Assembly: GCF_004664715.2 (NCBI RefSeq)
Contig: NC_051082.1
Location: 6,253,848 to 6,317,847, forward strand
DNA: 64,000 nt
DNA from: Peromyscus leucopus
Lineage: Eukaryota > Chordata > Mammalia > Rodentia > Cricetidae
Direction: 5' to 3'
This document shows positions 11,555 to 24,282 of this stretch, piece after piece. How positions within the stretch are numbered: the stretch's first letter is position 1; each line of letters opens with the position of its first letter. The position numbers were made by a program, and so were the translations under genes. The notes below the pieces were generated by a model. The model worked only from the letters and a program-made list of their open reading frames with translations. It was not told the origin of the DNA and did not search any database.

Positions 11555-12366
11555 TGCTGAGAGTAGATAATATCTTAGAGTGGAGATTTTACCACACAAA
11601 CAGAGTAAAAATTAAAGTCCTATGTAGAAAAGGTTTCTGAGTTGATTCTAAAAGGAAAATTGAGGCTTTATCAATTAGCAGGAATAAGCCCAGGAGAAAT
11701 TGTAGTGCCTTCTACTAATGCAGAAATTTCCTCTTTATGGGCAGAAAATGAACATTGGCAAAGAGCTTGCAGTAATTATTTGAGAGAGACTAGCAATAAA
11801 TATTACCAAAGCAAGAGAATTCAGTTTATAAAGAGAGATAACTGAGTCTTTCTTCACATTGTACAGGTGACACCAATTTCTGTAGCCCCTACATTCTATA
11901 CTGATCCAAACGATTCAAGAAGGCAGGTTATTAGTCAGGAAATTTAAGTAAAGTGGTTAAAACCCCTTATGATTCTGTTCAAATGTCAGAATTATGTGCT
12001 GGTCTCATGGTATTATTAAATTTTCCAGATCCTCCTAATATAATTACTGATTCTCAATATGCAGAAAGAGTTGTTTTACATATTGAAATTGCTGTATTTA
12101 TTCCATATGATTCATAATTAACTTTGTTATTTACTCAGCTAAAAGAAATAACCAGAAATAGAAATCATCCCTTATATATAAAATACATATCAGATCCCAT
12201 ACTGGTCCACCAGGCCCCCTGAAACAAGATAATGATGGAATTGATCAAACATTGGTAAGGGGTGTGCTACAACCCTCCGAATTTCAGAAGAAATACCATG
12301 ACTAATGCAAGCATTTGAAAAAAGTTTTTTTCTGCTCACTTGCCAATAAGTCAAGGTTTATTATAA

Positions 12367-12663
12367 ATGAAATGTCCTACTTCTTCTTTGTATAACCAAA
12401 CTCTACTGCCTATAAGAAGTAACCAAAGGGGCACTCAAAAAAATGAGATTTGGCAAATGGATGTATTTCATTTTGGACAGTTTGGAAAATTAAAATATGT
12501 ACAGCATATCATAGATACATATTCAGGATTTCAATGGGCAACTGCTTTGAGTTCTGAAAATGCTGATTCTGGAATCACACACTTGTTAGAGTTATGGCCA
12601 TCACTGGAATACCTGTACAAATTAAGACTGACAATGCTCCAGCATATGTCTCTACTAAAATGA
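12367..12663 (+). pseudogene. ERV-a integrase core remnant
   Basis: WQMDVFHF and IDTYSGFQWATAL resemble the integrase catalytic core (first Asp in WQMD, second in the IDTYSG strand region). Open for 98 codons, then interrupted. Confidence 0.72.
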
Positions 12664-15600
12664 AATAGTTCTTTGCACATTACAAAATAAATCATATTAC
12701 AGGTATACCACATAATCCTACAGGGCAAGCAGTTATAGAAGGATCTAAGTGAACTCTAAAAGATAAGCTTAATAAAAAGAAAGTGCTAGTCAAGAACTGA
12801 AGAAATAGATTGCTCAATGCTTTATTAACTTTAAATTTTCTAAATGTTAATGAGAATGGAATGACAGCTGTGGACAGACATTGAATAATAGAAAAACTGC
12901 TGAATTAAACCATCCTGTATACTTTAAAGTGTATAAAGATGTGTTATCCTCAGAATGAAACAAGGGTATGTGTTATATTGGGGAAGAGGTTTTGCTTTTG
13001 TTTCCAAAGGAGAATAAAAACTAACAATACCATCAAAATTGATAAAGATTATATTTGAACAAGAGAGACCTCAAGATTAGAAGAGGTGATAGTTCATCAA
13101 ACAGTGTGACCATTCAATCTGAACTAACTTATAAGACTAACAAATGCTTTTCATTTGATCTGATATAACGTGCCCAAAGGGAAACTCCCCAAAGTTAGGG
13201 TTGGGGCAGGGTTTTGTTTTGGTCTTTCCAGGAGAAGAAGGCATCCAGCTAAGGATTCTGAAGATCAGTGGACAAACAAAACATCTGAAGAAAAAGGATG
13301 AATAATCCAGAAGAAATGTCCCAAGAAAAAAGAATAAGTTGGCCTGAAGGTATATCACATTTCCAAGAGGATAAAATTTTATAAATCTTCCCAAATGTTT
13401 GTTTCTGCTGTTCTCTACAGACATATAACATAAATGGTCTTCATGTAGTCCCAGTTCAATTAAAAATTCAAGCTGGCTTTGGAGTTGGAGCATGGCTCTC
13501 TCCTTCTCTAAATCCAAGCATGCTTATTAAAAGGAAAATCCAAAATTTCTGTCTTATATCAGAAGAGCCACTTGATATTGGACAGAAAAAACACCAAACT
13601 TAAGGAACTAATATATTGCCACTAATCTCATAATTTTTGGTTTTATTTTAAATATTTTCTTAAGGTATAAATATTATCTTAAAATATATAAATTTTTATT
13701 TGTTTTATACATAATACAATAAACATTATTTATTTCATTTTATATATTTAAACTTTTTCATGATATTAATGGTCATATAGAGTACTAACTAATTCCAGAA
13801 AAAGGCTTCAATGATCTTGCTCTACATGATTTCGGGTTTGAGTTTCAATCAGGTAACTAGGTAGTAAGTTTGTGTACTCTGGATGTACATAACAAATTAC
13901 GGTCCTTTAACCTCTTTGAGATCTGCTGCATATGACATTCAAAATATTTAAGTTTTCTTCAGTGAAACAAGACCATGCCTAACAGTAACTTTTGAAGTCT
14001 CCTAAAGGAGGATGGGGTCCTACAATAACAATTCCATCTGTGTTGTGTTAACACTACTAAGCTGACAAACACCACCCAAAGATAATCTTTGGACTACAAA
14101 CTGTTCAGGACAATTTAAAGGTGGTGAGTGAGATGGTACAGCCTCACAGACTACTCTAGTCAGGAGTTGAGACAAGCCCTACATTTTACCATTTTACAGA
14201 GACTGGACAACAAATGATACAGCTAGCTCTCCCAGGACTTGACAATTATCCCAATTTTTTATGATCCCCTAATGATGCCATTATCCCCAGAAAATAGGGA
14301 AGAATTTTAAGAATGTGACACCCACATTCCCAAAGGTGGGGTAGGTAGTTTTGGGGCATTCAGTGGGTTATGGATATCTGTCATTATTTAGAAGATTTAT
14401 TACAAGTTGTTATTGATAATGATAAGGAAAAAAAGCTCTGAACAAAGGAGATTAGATTCCAGGATCTTGTTCTGAAAAGAAAAGGGGGATATAGAAATGA
14501 TAGAAAAAGAACGTACATTATTGAGTCTACTTTTAAACCAAAAAAGCAACTACTAGCCTTAAATATTTTACATAGGCATGGATTTTTTATATTGATGCAA
14601 ATTTAAGGTTATTTTTGTTATAATATATTGTACATACCTTACTATTCTTGTTCAAGGTATTGTACCTATACAGTTCATTTAACAATGTAATGTAAATAGC
14701 TAGTCCTTGAAAGTCATTATTACAAACTATTTAGGATAATAAAGAATTACAGGTTAGTAATTAGCCCTCTATTACAATCAAACTTGCAGTCATGTTAAGT
14801 CTTTTTTGAATTCAAACAGAGATATATTTTAGATAGACAGGTGGTCTTCAAACACTTCAGAGATACTGAGTATGGCATGTAAGATGTTTCAATAACATAA
14901 TTTTTTTGGTGACAATGGGCCATGTCTGCTCCTGGCATAACCAATCTACTTCAGAAAAGATTATGGACATCAAAGAAACTCCATATGCTGTTTACTTTCT
15001 TCATGGCAAAGCTTAGCCACTAGGCCCAAAGCTGCCTTTGCCCCAACAGCTGACAGTATGCTGTCCAAATTGAACAAGCAGGACACAAAAGAAAGTGACT
15101 GCCAACCTTTGCAAAGACAAGGTAGGACAGCCCTTTAAAAGTCCTGTTTCACAGAAAAGTCTGTCAGATGTTCTAGACCCGTAGGATGAAGAAGGACGTC
15201 CCAAATTACAGAGGAACCTTGGGGGATTATTTCTGTCATTTCTTAGTTTTTTACTCTGCACTTCCAGCACTTAGTTATTTGCTCTGCACTTCCTGTTTAC
15301 TCAGGTAATATTTCCTTCTCAGGTCTCTGATGGAGTGGAAGACTGGATAGTTATAGTTATAGTTATAGTTTTCCTTGTTGGCACAGCCATATCTGAATGG
15401 AATGGCAGAAGTCATAAAGCCAGCACAGCTGCTTGACAAAGATCCAGCAAAGCTGAGCCACATAATGACTGCCATGCCACCTTTGGTTTTCATCTCCACC
15501 TCTTACATACATGGGGCACTTTTAATATTTGTATAGTTTGGGGATGTTGGGTTGATGGAAAATTCCTTATGATTCATTTACACCTTCTCCCAGGAATGCT

Positions 15601-16744
15601 GCTTCTAAGCTTACCCAGAAAAATCTTGAACATACTATCCCCTTGCCCCCACTTTGAGGGAGACATCCTTATCTACTTGAAGGTCTTCCTTATGCCTTGG
15701 AGGTTGTGACACATAAAGAAGAAGCCAGAGGTCTCTTCACGAGGCTATGAGAAATTCTTGAAACATCTGTCCCTGCACTTACACTGGAACAAGATATTCA
15801 AAACAAAGTAAAAATTAAAAAGGTCAACAAGATTCAATGGGCTAGAGGAATTGTCCACAGTTCAGATTATAAGCCTCTTCCCACCATACATTCAGACAAT
15901 TACATAGCATACAACTCTGCCCTACATAGAGACATATTGATAAGTAAAGTATGAAGTGGAAAGATGATAAAAGTGTGAGGTGTCAGGACCTCCCTCTCTT
16001 AGAAGTTAGCTTATGTAGAGCCACTATAATGTCATATAACCAAGGAACAACAGAATGCCAGGATTAGACATATAGATCAATTCTATAAAGATATAAATAT
16101 GAACATTGGTTCTATGATGCCAGAATTTGAATAATAACTGCAGCAGTTTGGCCTGAGGATTTTTCCTGGGCACTCTGACCACTAAGATTAAAAAAGCACT
16201 GCTTGGGACATGGCAAAATGCCCAGGGTGGTTGAAGATTTTGTTTTGGTCTAATGTCCTTTAAGCAACCAAAACAAACAGCTGAGAACAGGCTGTCATAT
16301 GCTTCTAGATTGTCAAAAATTGGGTTATGGGGTTAATGAGTAAGAATGATAACTCTGTTTATTAATGATGTCAAAACTTGAGGGAAAGTGATTGGAAATG
16401 ATAACTCTGTTCTGTCATAGTTTATTGATGATGACTAAAAGATGAGCAAAAGGAAATGAAACACATGTCCAAAAACAAAAATGATATGATCTATGTTTTG
16501 GAACATCATGAGTGTATCCCTGCTAATTAAATTCTGTATAAATAAACATTCTGGATGCTAGTCAGGCAGGATGCAAGATTTCCTTGACCACCATGGCCTG
16601 GCTCACTTCCTTCTCCCGCTGACTCCTTACATCCTCTGCAGGACCCATCCACCATCAGGGATGGCTCCAGGCACCTTGTTAACAAATTCACCTCACAAAA
16701 GAGATGTAAAATGTGAGGTTGAGAGATATAAGATGATAGTTTTG

Positions 16745-16906
16745 GCTGGGCGTTGGTGGCGCACGCCTTTAATCCCAGCACTCGGGAGGCAGAGCCAGGC
16801 AGATCTCTGTGAGTTCGAGGCCAGCCTGGGCTACCAAGTGAGCTCCAGGAAAGGCGCAAAGCTACACAGAGAAACCCTGACTCGAAAAACCAAAAAAAAA
16901 AAAAAG
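16745..16906 (+). mobile_element. B1 SINE inside ERV-a
   Basis: Full B1 with A tail and target duplication GATAGTTTTGG (16735-16745, 16909-16919). Confidence 0.9.
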
Positions 16907-17150
16907 AAGATAGTTTTGGGTTGGTAATGCAAGTTAGGATAGAAAATGAATTTGGTACAATACTTTGGACTTACCAAGAAAGGATAGAAAATGGAGTATT
17001 TTCTTTCAATTAGGCAAAAGCAAATGAACTGGACATGGTTAATGTAATTTTCCCTGTATATATTTGTATACAGTTATTGTACTTATTGTATATAGTTTTA
17101 CTATGTTAGTTAAAAACCTTTCTTTTTGTTTAGACAAAAAGAATGAAATG

Positions 17151-17424
17151 TGTGATATTTTGATTGTGTTCTAACAAATAAAACTTGCTTGGAGTCAGAG
17201 GACAGTGCTAGCCACTAGCTAACCATAGAAGTTTGGAGGACTGTAGACAGAATGGAGACAGGAAGTGGCAAGGCATGGCTGAGAGAGGATCTCAGCCTTT
17301 TGGAAGGAGGAATGGAAGAGGTAGGAAGCAGCTGGCGGCTGTTGTGTTCACTGATGTTCTGGTTCATACACCAATATGTGACTCCTGTTTTTTATTGTAA
17401 AAGATTAATCAGATTACTACATCA
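17151..17424 (+). repeat. ERV-a 3' LTR
   Basis: Begins TG after a purine-rich AAAAAGAATGAAA, contains AATAAA at 17177 and ends ATCA. Matches the 5' LTR of ERV-b (24018-24282). About 270 bp. Confidence 0.65.
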
Positions 17425-17585
17425 GACCTCATCCGTATTTTAGTACCTACCTGATAAGACTGTTGTGATGTCAAATGGGACCAAGTAAATGACTGCTCAG
17501 TGGTGACTGTTCTTGTTACTTCCTCTCCCTTGCAAAGACGCCCAGGATTAAACAGAATTTAGAAGTTCCCATAGGTTGAACCTAC

Positions 17586-17713
17586 CACTGCAGGTGACCT
17601 CATTCCCAGAACATGAGTGTGAATAGGAGGTGATGTAGGGTTTCCTTATGAGGAATGCACAGTTGTCCAGGTTATCAACCTGAGCAAGGCAGTTGTCACG
17701 AGTCCTGCAGCAC
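17586..17713 (-). CDS. Pla2g1b-like: Exon 3 of the minus-strand PLA2G1B-like gene, His48 to Arg
   Basis: 128 bp, same length and borders as 53582-53709. The frame is open through CCRTRDNC to SHSCSGNEVTCS. Arg replaces the catalytic His with the same CGT codon as in the complete gene, so the loss probably predates their split. Confidence 0.82.
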
Positions 17714-18808
17714 CTGGAGAGAGGAAGGAACAGCTGGGGAAGGAATATAGACCCACAAGAGGTCAGTTCTCACCTGCAGTCTTTCTCAAACATGTGAGGA
17801 TGATTTACCATGATGTTCCAGAAGAAATGATCCTGAGGCTCGAGAATCTGTGATTTCTATTAATCATATATTTATTGAAAGCAACTTCTGTGGAGTGTGA
17901 TAGTGTCTACCATTAATCCCAGTACTTGGGGGGCAGAGGCAGATGGATCTCTGAGTTTGAGATCAGCCAATATATATAAGTGAGATCCTGTCTCAAGAAA
18001 AGTGATTTTTGAACAAAGCTGCAGGAGAACAGTGAAATTATACATTCTTACCTTTTGATGACTTCTTAACCCACGACTGACACTCTGATGGGAGCTGTGA
18101 TCATGGGTCCAGTCCTAGTCTGGCAACTGAGGCCAGCATTATCCACTATTAACACCTCACACATTCTGCTTTCAGGGATCACCAGATACAGGGTCCTCTT
18201 GGACTGATATCTTTGCATGACAGGAGGGGAATATACATTCTGGGGTGGTGATGCACACCTTTAATCTCAGCACTCAGGAGGCAGAGGCTGGAAGATCTCT
18301 GAGTTAATGTCAGCATGGTCTCTAGAGACCATTCAAAGGCAACTAAGGCTACACAGAGAACCTTGTTATGGAAAAAAAAGGAACAAAACAAAAATAAATA
18401 ATAACAAGAAAATTATATGATGTTTGGTGAATATGCATTTGTGCCACATAAGATGCCCTGCTTGTGTCCTGTTCCCACCAGAACCCAGACACTCCAGTCT
18501 CCCACGAAGTGGATCACTCACCTGTCTAACTCATCCACCTCATTGTTCCAGCTTAAAAAGGCACAGTAGCAGACATAGCGGTTGTACTCTGACAAGTCAT
18601 CAATCCAAGTATAGGTGAAGTCAAACGCAATACTGAACTGCCACACAGCCCGAGGGCTGATGCTGTGTGCAGTAGCGCCTGACGGAGAATGCACAGCACA
18701 TTCCAATCAATCCCACTTTGCTTTACCAGGGGTCCTATACCTGTCTGCAAGCTACCTCCTTGACTCCTACCAGCTGCTGCATGGGGAGAGCAGCGACGCA
18801 GCGACTAG

Positions 18809-18853
<45 letters not shown>

Positions 18854-20565
18854 CACGCGCCGCGCGCTTGTGTACATGCTAGCCTGAACACAAGTCCAAA
18901 AGCATGCACTTCAGAGCATTCACAAATGTCATGCTACACATGAGGATGCCAGAGGATTTTCTCTTTGCGCTATGTATGTCTTGGAGACCAAACTCAAGTC
19001 ACCAGGCCTGAGCAGGAAGCTGTCTACCTATTTGAGACAGAGAGTTGCCCTGTAACCAAGGATAGCCTTGGACTCTGCAGCATTCCTCTGGCCTGATCAC
19101 CTCAAGTGATAGGATTACAAATGTACTCTACTGTTCTGGTTGGGCTGACTCCCCGGGACTAAGTTCTATAGACATTGCCTTTTGCCTTGCTTGCCTGCTC
19201 ATTTCTCACTGTCAGGACAGACAGCTGCCACACTGTGAATTGCCCTGTGGTTCTTGTGTTGAGGAACTGAGAACACTTTCCAGTCAGCAGCCAGGGACAA
19301 ACTGACCTCTTAGTTCAATAACCCAACAATCCAACCATCTCTTAGTTTGAAAGCTGCCCCACCCCTACTCAAGCCTAGGTGAAACCCTAGCCTTAGCCAG
19401 CAGTGGGATTCATCACAGTTCTAGCTGAGACCTTGAGCCAGAGAAGGAGCCAACACATGCTGGAAGAATTAGAAAGAATCTGTTGTATGGCCACACACAT
19501 CTCATAGACAAGGATAATGGTTAGATCATCATTGTAATGTCAGCATTTGACACAACAAACTGTTCATCAGCTGAAGAGTAGGTAAATGGCCAGGATTCAG
19601 AATGCAGTGGGATACTTGGTCACCATTAAAATGCAGAAGACAGATAGAGTGGAACACACACTGTGTAATCCCAACACTCTGTAGGCTGAGGCAAGTGGAT
19701 AAGAAGTTCAAGGTTGCCAGGGGATAGTATCACAGAACTTTAATCCCAGCACTCTAGAGGCACAGGGTGGTGGATATCTGAGTTTAAACCTGGTCTATAG
19801 AATGATTTCCAAGACAGCCATCACTACTAGAGAAACTATGTTTAGGAAAAATGAAAAAAAAGGAATTGTGAGAAGCAAGTGTGGCATGTATGCAATCTTA
19901 AACTTTGGAGAGTAGAGGCAGTAAGCTTTTCAAGTCTGGGTAAAAGTATTGAGTTTGAGGACATCCTGAGTCACATTACAAGGTTATGTAAAAAAATAAT
20001 CAGGGCGGGAGTGTGGGCTCTGCTGTCAGGAGCACTTGTTAAGCTTGTGTGGCACCCAGGCTCAGGTCCAGCAGCCACATGTCAACTCACAACTGTCTAA
20101 AACCCAGTTCTGGAGGATCAGACCCCTCCTCTGGCCTCTGTAGGCTCTGTTCACACACAGTTCACAGACACACATGTAAGCAAAACACTCATACACTTAA
20201 AATAATGTAAATATTTTTGAAAAGGATAAGAAAAGCAAATATCCAGGACACCTTAGGGCCAGGGAAATCTGTGCCAGAGCAATATGGCAGAGGCAGAAGG
20301 GGCTTTCTTTGCTTGGGTGGGTGAATGTAGTGGACTTTACTAAGAAATAATCAGAGTTCAGATCTAGAGGGTAAAGGTGTCAGCTGTCTAAACATGGGGG
20401 TGAGCATGAGACTGCAACCAGACACTAAGGCACCCCAATGGGAACCCCTACCAAAACTTCAGGTGTGACCAGCAAGGCTGTGCACTGAAGACAAGGGACA
20501 TGGGGGGGGCACTCAGAGGGGGCAAGGGTCCTACCTATGAGCAGGGCGACCAACAGGAGTTTCAT
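17586..20565 (-). CDS. Pla2g1b-like: Partial PLA2G1B-like gene, exons 1-3 open, exon 4 not found
   Basis: Exons on the minus strand: 20565-20535, 18678-18522 and 17713-17586. Lengths 31+157+128 keep one frame, with phases 1-2-1 and GT-AG borders. The signal peptide is MKLLLVALLI, and SISPRAVWQF shows the normal propeptide end and mature start. Catalytic His48 is Arg (CCRTRDNC), Tyr52 is Leu, Gly30 and Gly32 of the calcium loop are Ala and Leu (RYVCYCAFLSW), and Cys11 is Phe, leaving Cys77 unpaired. Exon 4 should follow but ERV-a (antisense) and then an N gap take its place. It may be a real gene cut by assembly, or a pseudogene. Catalytic activity is not expected. Confidence 0.75.
18240..18400 (+). 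mobile_element. Old B1 in intron 2 of the minus-strand gene
   Basis: CTTTAATCTCAGCACTCAGG body and A-rich tail. Confidence 0.75.
18522..18678 (-). CDS. Pla2g1b-like: Exon 2 of the minus-strand PLA2G1B-like gene
   Basis: 157 bp, the expected phase 1 to phase 2 length. Encodes AHSISPRAVWQF, the loop RYVCYCAFLSW and the end EVDELDR. The acceptor CCGTCAG is weak in pyrimidines but gives the right phase. Cys11 is Phe and Gly26 is Val. Confidence 0.8.
18812..18870. repeat. GT microsatellite with CG-alternating end
   Basis: GT repeats followed by GCGCGCGCACGCGCCGCGCG; alternating purine-pyrimidine, Z-DNA prone; in intron 1 of the minus-strand gene. Confidence 0.9.
20535..20565 (-). CDS. Pla2g1b-like: Exon 1 of the minus-strand PLA2G1B-like gene
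   Basis: ATG complement at 20563-20565, ten codons plus one base, followed by GTAGGACC. One leucine codon shorter than the other exon 1 copies. Donor intact. Confidence 0.75.
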
Positions 20566-20950
20566 CCTCAGTGAGGGGAGGACTCAGTGACTTCTCTTTA
20601 TACTCCTGTAGCTGTGCTCTGACAGTGTCCAGTCAGCACACGACCCCTGTGACTACTGTGTGTGTAGCACAGAAGTAGAATATGTGCACCCTCACACACA
20701 GTCCCGACCTGCAGAGCTACTGTAGATGGTGACAGAGCCTGAATCAGTGCTGTCCCAGAGACAGAGAAAGGGCTATCTCAACACCCCAACCAGCTCAAGT
20801 ACAGTGACAGGCACAAGTCCCTCCCCCATGGATGCTCTGACATCATAAAAAGATATAGACACTGCTCCTGGAGTTGCGTCTTAGGCATGCTGATAGCGAC
20901 ATGTGGTCCCCAGGAGGAGAAGCTGGCCCCAACAACCCTCCTTGCTAACT
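20566..20950 (-). promoter_or_regulatory. Candidate promoter block of the minus-strand gene
   Basis: Inverted copy of the block at 34578-34966, ending at the exon 1 ATG. Confidence 0.4.
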
Positions 20951-22694
20951 ATATAAACTAAGTGCTAAGTCTGTCCCAAGAGCCTAAGACAGCCTTTGAG
21001 GTAGATTCCAGTTTCATATTTGATCTTTAATTAACTAATTAATTAATGTGTCTGTGTGAGAAACAGAGACAGAGAATGCACATGTGCAAGTCAGATGACA
21101 ACTCTGTGAAGTCAGTTAACTCCTTCCACCTTTAAATGGGTCCAAGCATCAAACTCAGGTCTACAGGCTTGCACCATGGGCTGCATCTTACTAGCCCACA
21201 AACTCAATTTGAAAATTAGGAATGTAGCAGATGGTGGTATTGGTACACGTCATTAATGTCAGCACTCAGAAGCAGAGGCAGGTGAATATCTGAGTTGGAG
21301 GCCAGCCTGGACTACAGAGTGAATTCCAGGACAACCAGAGATACACAAAGAACCCTTTTCATGAAAAACCAAAAACTAAAAAGAAAGAAAAAAAAGCAAA
21401 TGCCCAACTGATGTGCCCACAGGCCAATATGATGCAGGCAATCCTTCAGCTGATGCTCTCCCGACCCAGTGTGTTAAGCAATCAACCATTGCAGGGGTTG
21501 GAGAGATGGCTCAACACTTAAGACCACTTTCTGCTCTTGCTGTGGCCCAGACTTGAATTCTCAGAACCACATGGTAGCTGTTGAACAATGTCTGCTGGCC
21601 CAATGCCCTCTGGCCTCTGTGTCTAGTCATCTCTCATGTTCCCTCTAACTTAGCACCCCATCACCTCCCTTCCCCACTTCTCACTCTTCCCTGGATAAAA
21701 CCCATGTAGGGTTGAGTTGAGTTGGTTGTCTCCATGCTCTAGATCTCCCTACCCTCCAAGCAAGACTCTGGATTGTCACTACCAGCTATTACAAGTCACT
21801 GTACCTGTGCAGGAAGCTCTGGGTGGAGGTGGAATGGCAGAGGACTGGGCAGCTGTTCACTAAGAAAAAAGAAACAGAGAACCATGTAGCTTTAAGCCAT
21901 CCAGTGAGACATCTTATTCCTAAATCTGCTTTGCCAAAGTAAGCACAGTTTAACCTTGCTTTACCTGCCAGGTCCCACGCTATGGAAAGGTGGAGAGAGG
22001 AAGTCTTCTGTTTTGTTTGTTGTACAAAGTTATTCTGCCGTGCACTTTATAAGGACAACTATCCTGTGGTGTGTGTTTAGGCACAGTGAAGACTGGAAGG
22101 TCACCAGGATGTAATCCTGCCTTCAGGTCATTTACTCTCAGTCCACATTGGTTTCCTGTATCCAACTTCTTATGATGAGCACACAGAGAAGTGCTTTGAG
22201 TCCAGTATTTTGGAGGACAAGATGTTCCTTTAGTGCCCATGTGACACTGTATCTTTCTCTCTTCTCTTCCCTCCTACACACCTGTCTTCTCTTTTCCCTC
22301 ACCTCCCATCCCTACACTTCTTCCCTGACCCCATTCCTGTCTTGTCTCCCCCTCCCCCTCCCCTTCTGTCTGCCCCTAACACCCTACATATTTCAGGCTA
22401 AGTGTTCTTTTGTTGTAGTTGTTTTTCAAGACAGGATTTGTTCGTGTAAGAGTCCTGCCTGTCCTGGAACTTGCTTTTTAGTCCAGGTTGGCCTTGAACT
22501 CAAGAGATCTGCTTGTCTATGCCTATTCTTCTCTGTATCAGAGTGCTGGGATGAACGGCGTGGCCAGGCTCATCACTCACACCTCAAGGTGCTCCCCTAA
22601 TGGCAATGTCTTCTCCATTAATCTTCAGTTTCCAGAGCTGGACAGAATGATGTTCTCTGAGGATCTAGATATGTTTCATAGACAGAGACTACAA
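20951..22694 (-). other. Intergenic spacer of the minus-strand unit
   Basis: Inverted counterpart of 32792-34577. Contains a B1-like element near 21220-21375, a B4-like element near 21490-21610 and a CT-rich stretch 22250-22380. No gene. Confidence 0.5.
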
Positions 22695-22891
22695 TCACCA
22701 CAGTCGAGCTCTTTCTATATGTGCTTTATTAGAGGGCACATGTATAGTGAAGACAAACCAGCAGGCAAGGATGGTGTAGGCAGTAACTGAGGTGACAAGT
22801 TTGTACTGCTTGTTGTATGGAGTATTGAAGAAGCAGATGGCAGCCTGGCGGTCACAGTTGCAGATGAAGGCCTGACAGGGGTTGTTTTCCT
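22695..22891 (-). pseudogene. Pla2g1b-like: Orphan exon 4, read-through by a 16-bp deletion
   Basis: Begins at 22891 after CTCTCCAG and codes [20 protein letters not shown] as in the plus copy at 32610. After NKQYK a 16-bp deletion removes the last codons including the terminal Cys and the stop. The frame then runs on to a stop at 22695-22697, which lies beyond the AATAAA at 22730-22725, so a processed mRNA might have no stop. Upstream exons are absent; ERV-b lies there. Confidence 0.7.
22725..22730 (-). terminator. Poly(A) signal of the minus-strand orphan exon 4
   Basis: TTTATT on the plus strand, that is AATAAA on the gene strand; inside the extended frame. Confidence 0.6.
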
Positions 22892-22999
22892 CTGGAGAGA
22901 AACAAGAAAGAAGTTGAGTGGAGTCCATGTCCCTGCTCCCCATGATTTGCAACCAAAAGACAGTGATGCATCTAACATCAGTGCAGACTCAGGGTTGAG

Positions 23000-24017
23000 A
23001 GACAGAGCACACAAAAGGACACTGGGTTGTCCAAATTGCAGGAACACACTTATAATAAAAACATCAATTGTTGTGGGGTGGGGAGATGGCACAGTTGGTA
23101 AAGTGGTTGCCATACAATCATGAGGGTCTGAGCTAAGAACCCAGAGCCCATGTAAAAATCAAGATGTGCTTGGGGCATCTGTAACTCTATTGGGAAGTAG
23201 GGAGCATGTATGCCCAAAACTTGTTGGTCAGTCAAGCTGGCTAAAGTTGAGTGTCCTGTTTAGTGAGAGAGAGAGACCCAGCCTCTAAAGATATGGTGGA
23301 GAGTGACTGAAGAGGACACAGGATGTAAACTCATTCCCTATACATAAAAATAAATAAACACAGATACTTAATCCTAAACCAGGAAAACCACAAATATCAA
23401 CTACTGCTTCTAAAATTATATGATTTAAGACAAGCCTCCTGCTTCTACCTCCTAAGTGCTGGATTACAGGTGTGCACCATCACACTCAATTCATGGAATC
23501 TGGAGGTGGAACCCAGGGCTCTGTGCACGCTAGGCAAGCACTCTGGCAACTGAGCTATATCCCCAGCCCTCTGAATCCTCACCTGTAAAATGGGAAGGAT
23601 AAATCTTGCCCTGCATAGGTGTTATCTCCAGTATCTGGCTTATGGTCAATGATGCAGCTCTCAATTGTTTAGTCAGTATGGAATCAGTATAACACAGCAG
23701 CTAAGAGGAGAGGCTTTAGACAGGCAAGATGGCTCAGGGAATAAAGGCACTTGCTGCCAAGTATGGACCTGAGTTCCATCCCCAGGACTCACATGCTCAA
23801 ACGTGAGTACAGATTCCTTCAGAGATCCACCAGTGTGAAGTTGCACAGGCATGCCTAACCCACAAACATATAAAAACTTTAAATGTTTTGAAAAGGGATT
23901 TGAATAATGTAGATGATTGATCCAGAATCAAATGTTATCACTTCTAAGCTGTTGACCTTGGGCATCTGGCCCAGGCTTCCTCATCTTCCCCATCAGGGAC
24001 CTCTTGTATGGTATTCT
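23000..24017 (-). other. Intron 3 sequence of the minus-strand orphan exon 4
   Basis: Inverted counterpart of 31495-32500; includes an ID-type SINE near 23500-23580. No coding signal. Confidence 0.5.
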
Positions 24018-24282
24018 GAATGTGTTCTGACAAATAAAGCTTGTTTTGAGTCAGAAGGTGGAGATAGCCACTACAGACCATAGATTTGGAGGACTGTAGT
24101 CAGAGAGGAGTCAGGAAGTGGTAAGGTAGGACAGAGAAAGGAATTCAGCCCTTTGGGATGAAGGAATGGGAGAGGAAGGAGGCAACTGGCAGCTTCTCCA
24201 TGTTCTCTCATCTTTCAGGTTCTTGCACCAATATTTGACTCCTTGTTTTTGACTGATAAAGATTAATTAGATTAACAAATCA
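24018..24282 (+). repeat. ERV-b 5' LTR
   Basis: TG...CA ends, AATAAA near 24032; flanked outside by GTATTC, which also flanks the LTRs of ERV-c and ERV-e. Confidence 0.7.

Larger units (their letters stand above)
8918..17424 (+). mobile_element. ERV-a: degenerate class II endogenous retrovirus with 3' LTR
   Basis: Order on plus: gag with zinc knuckle (9726-9767), protease VDSG (10187-10198), reverse transcriptase (10607-11550), RNase H-like (about 11880-12110), integrase-like (12367-12663), then a 3' region without a recognisable intact env, and a 3' LTR 17151-17424. Many stops and frameshifts; the RT YMDD box reads HINN. The 5' end is lost in the gap. It lies antisense in intron 3 of the minus-strand PLA2-like gene, starting about 160 bp after exon 3. 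Beta-like/mys-type affinity is inferred from pol; the family name is not certain. Not replication-competent. Confidence 0.8.

Noticed and set aside
13137..13517. 126-codon minus frame conserved at 37013-37423 plus
   Set aside because: Antisense to the ERV region after integrase; its two copies descend from one insertion, so conservation of openness is not evidence of coding.
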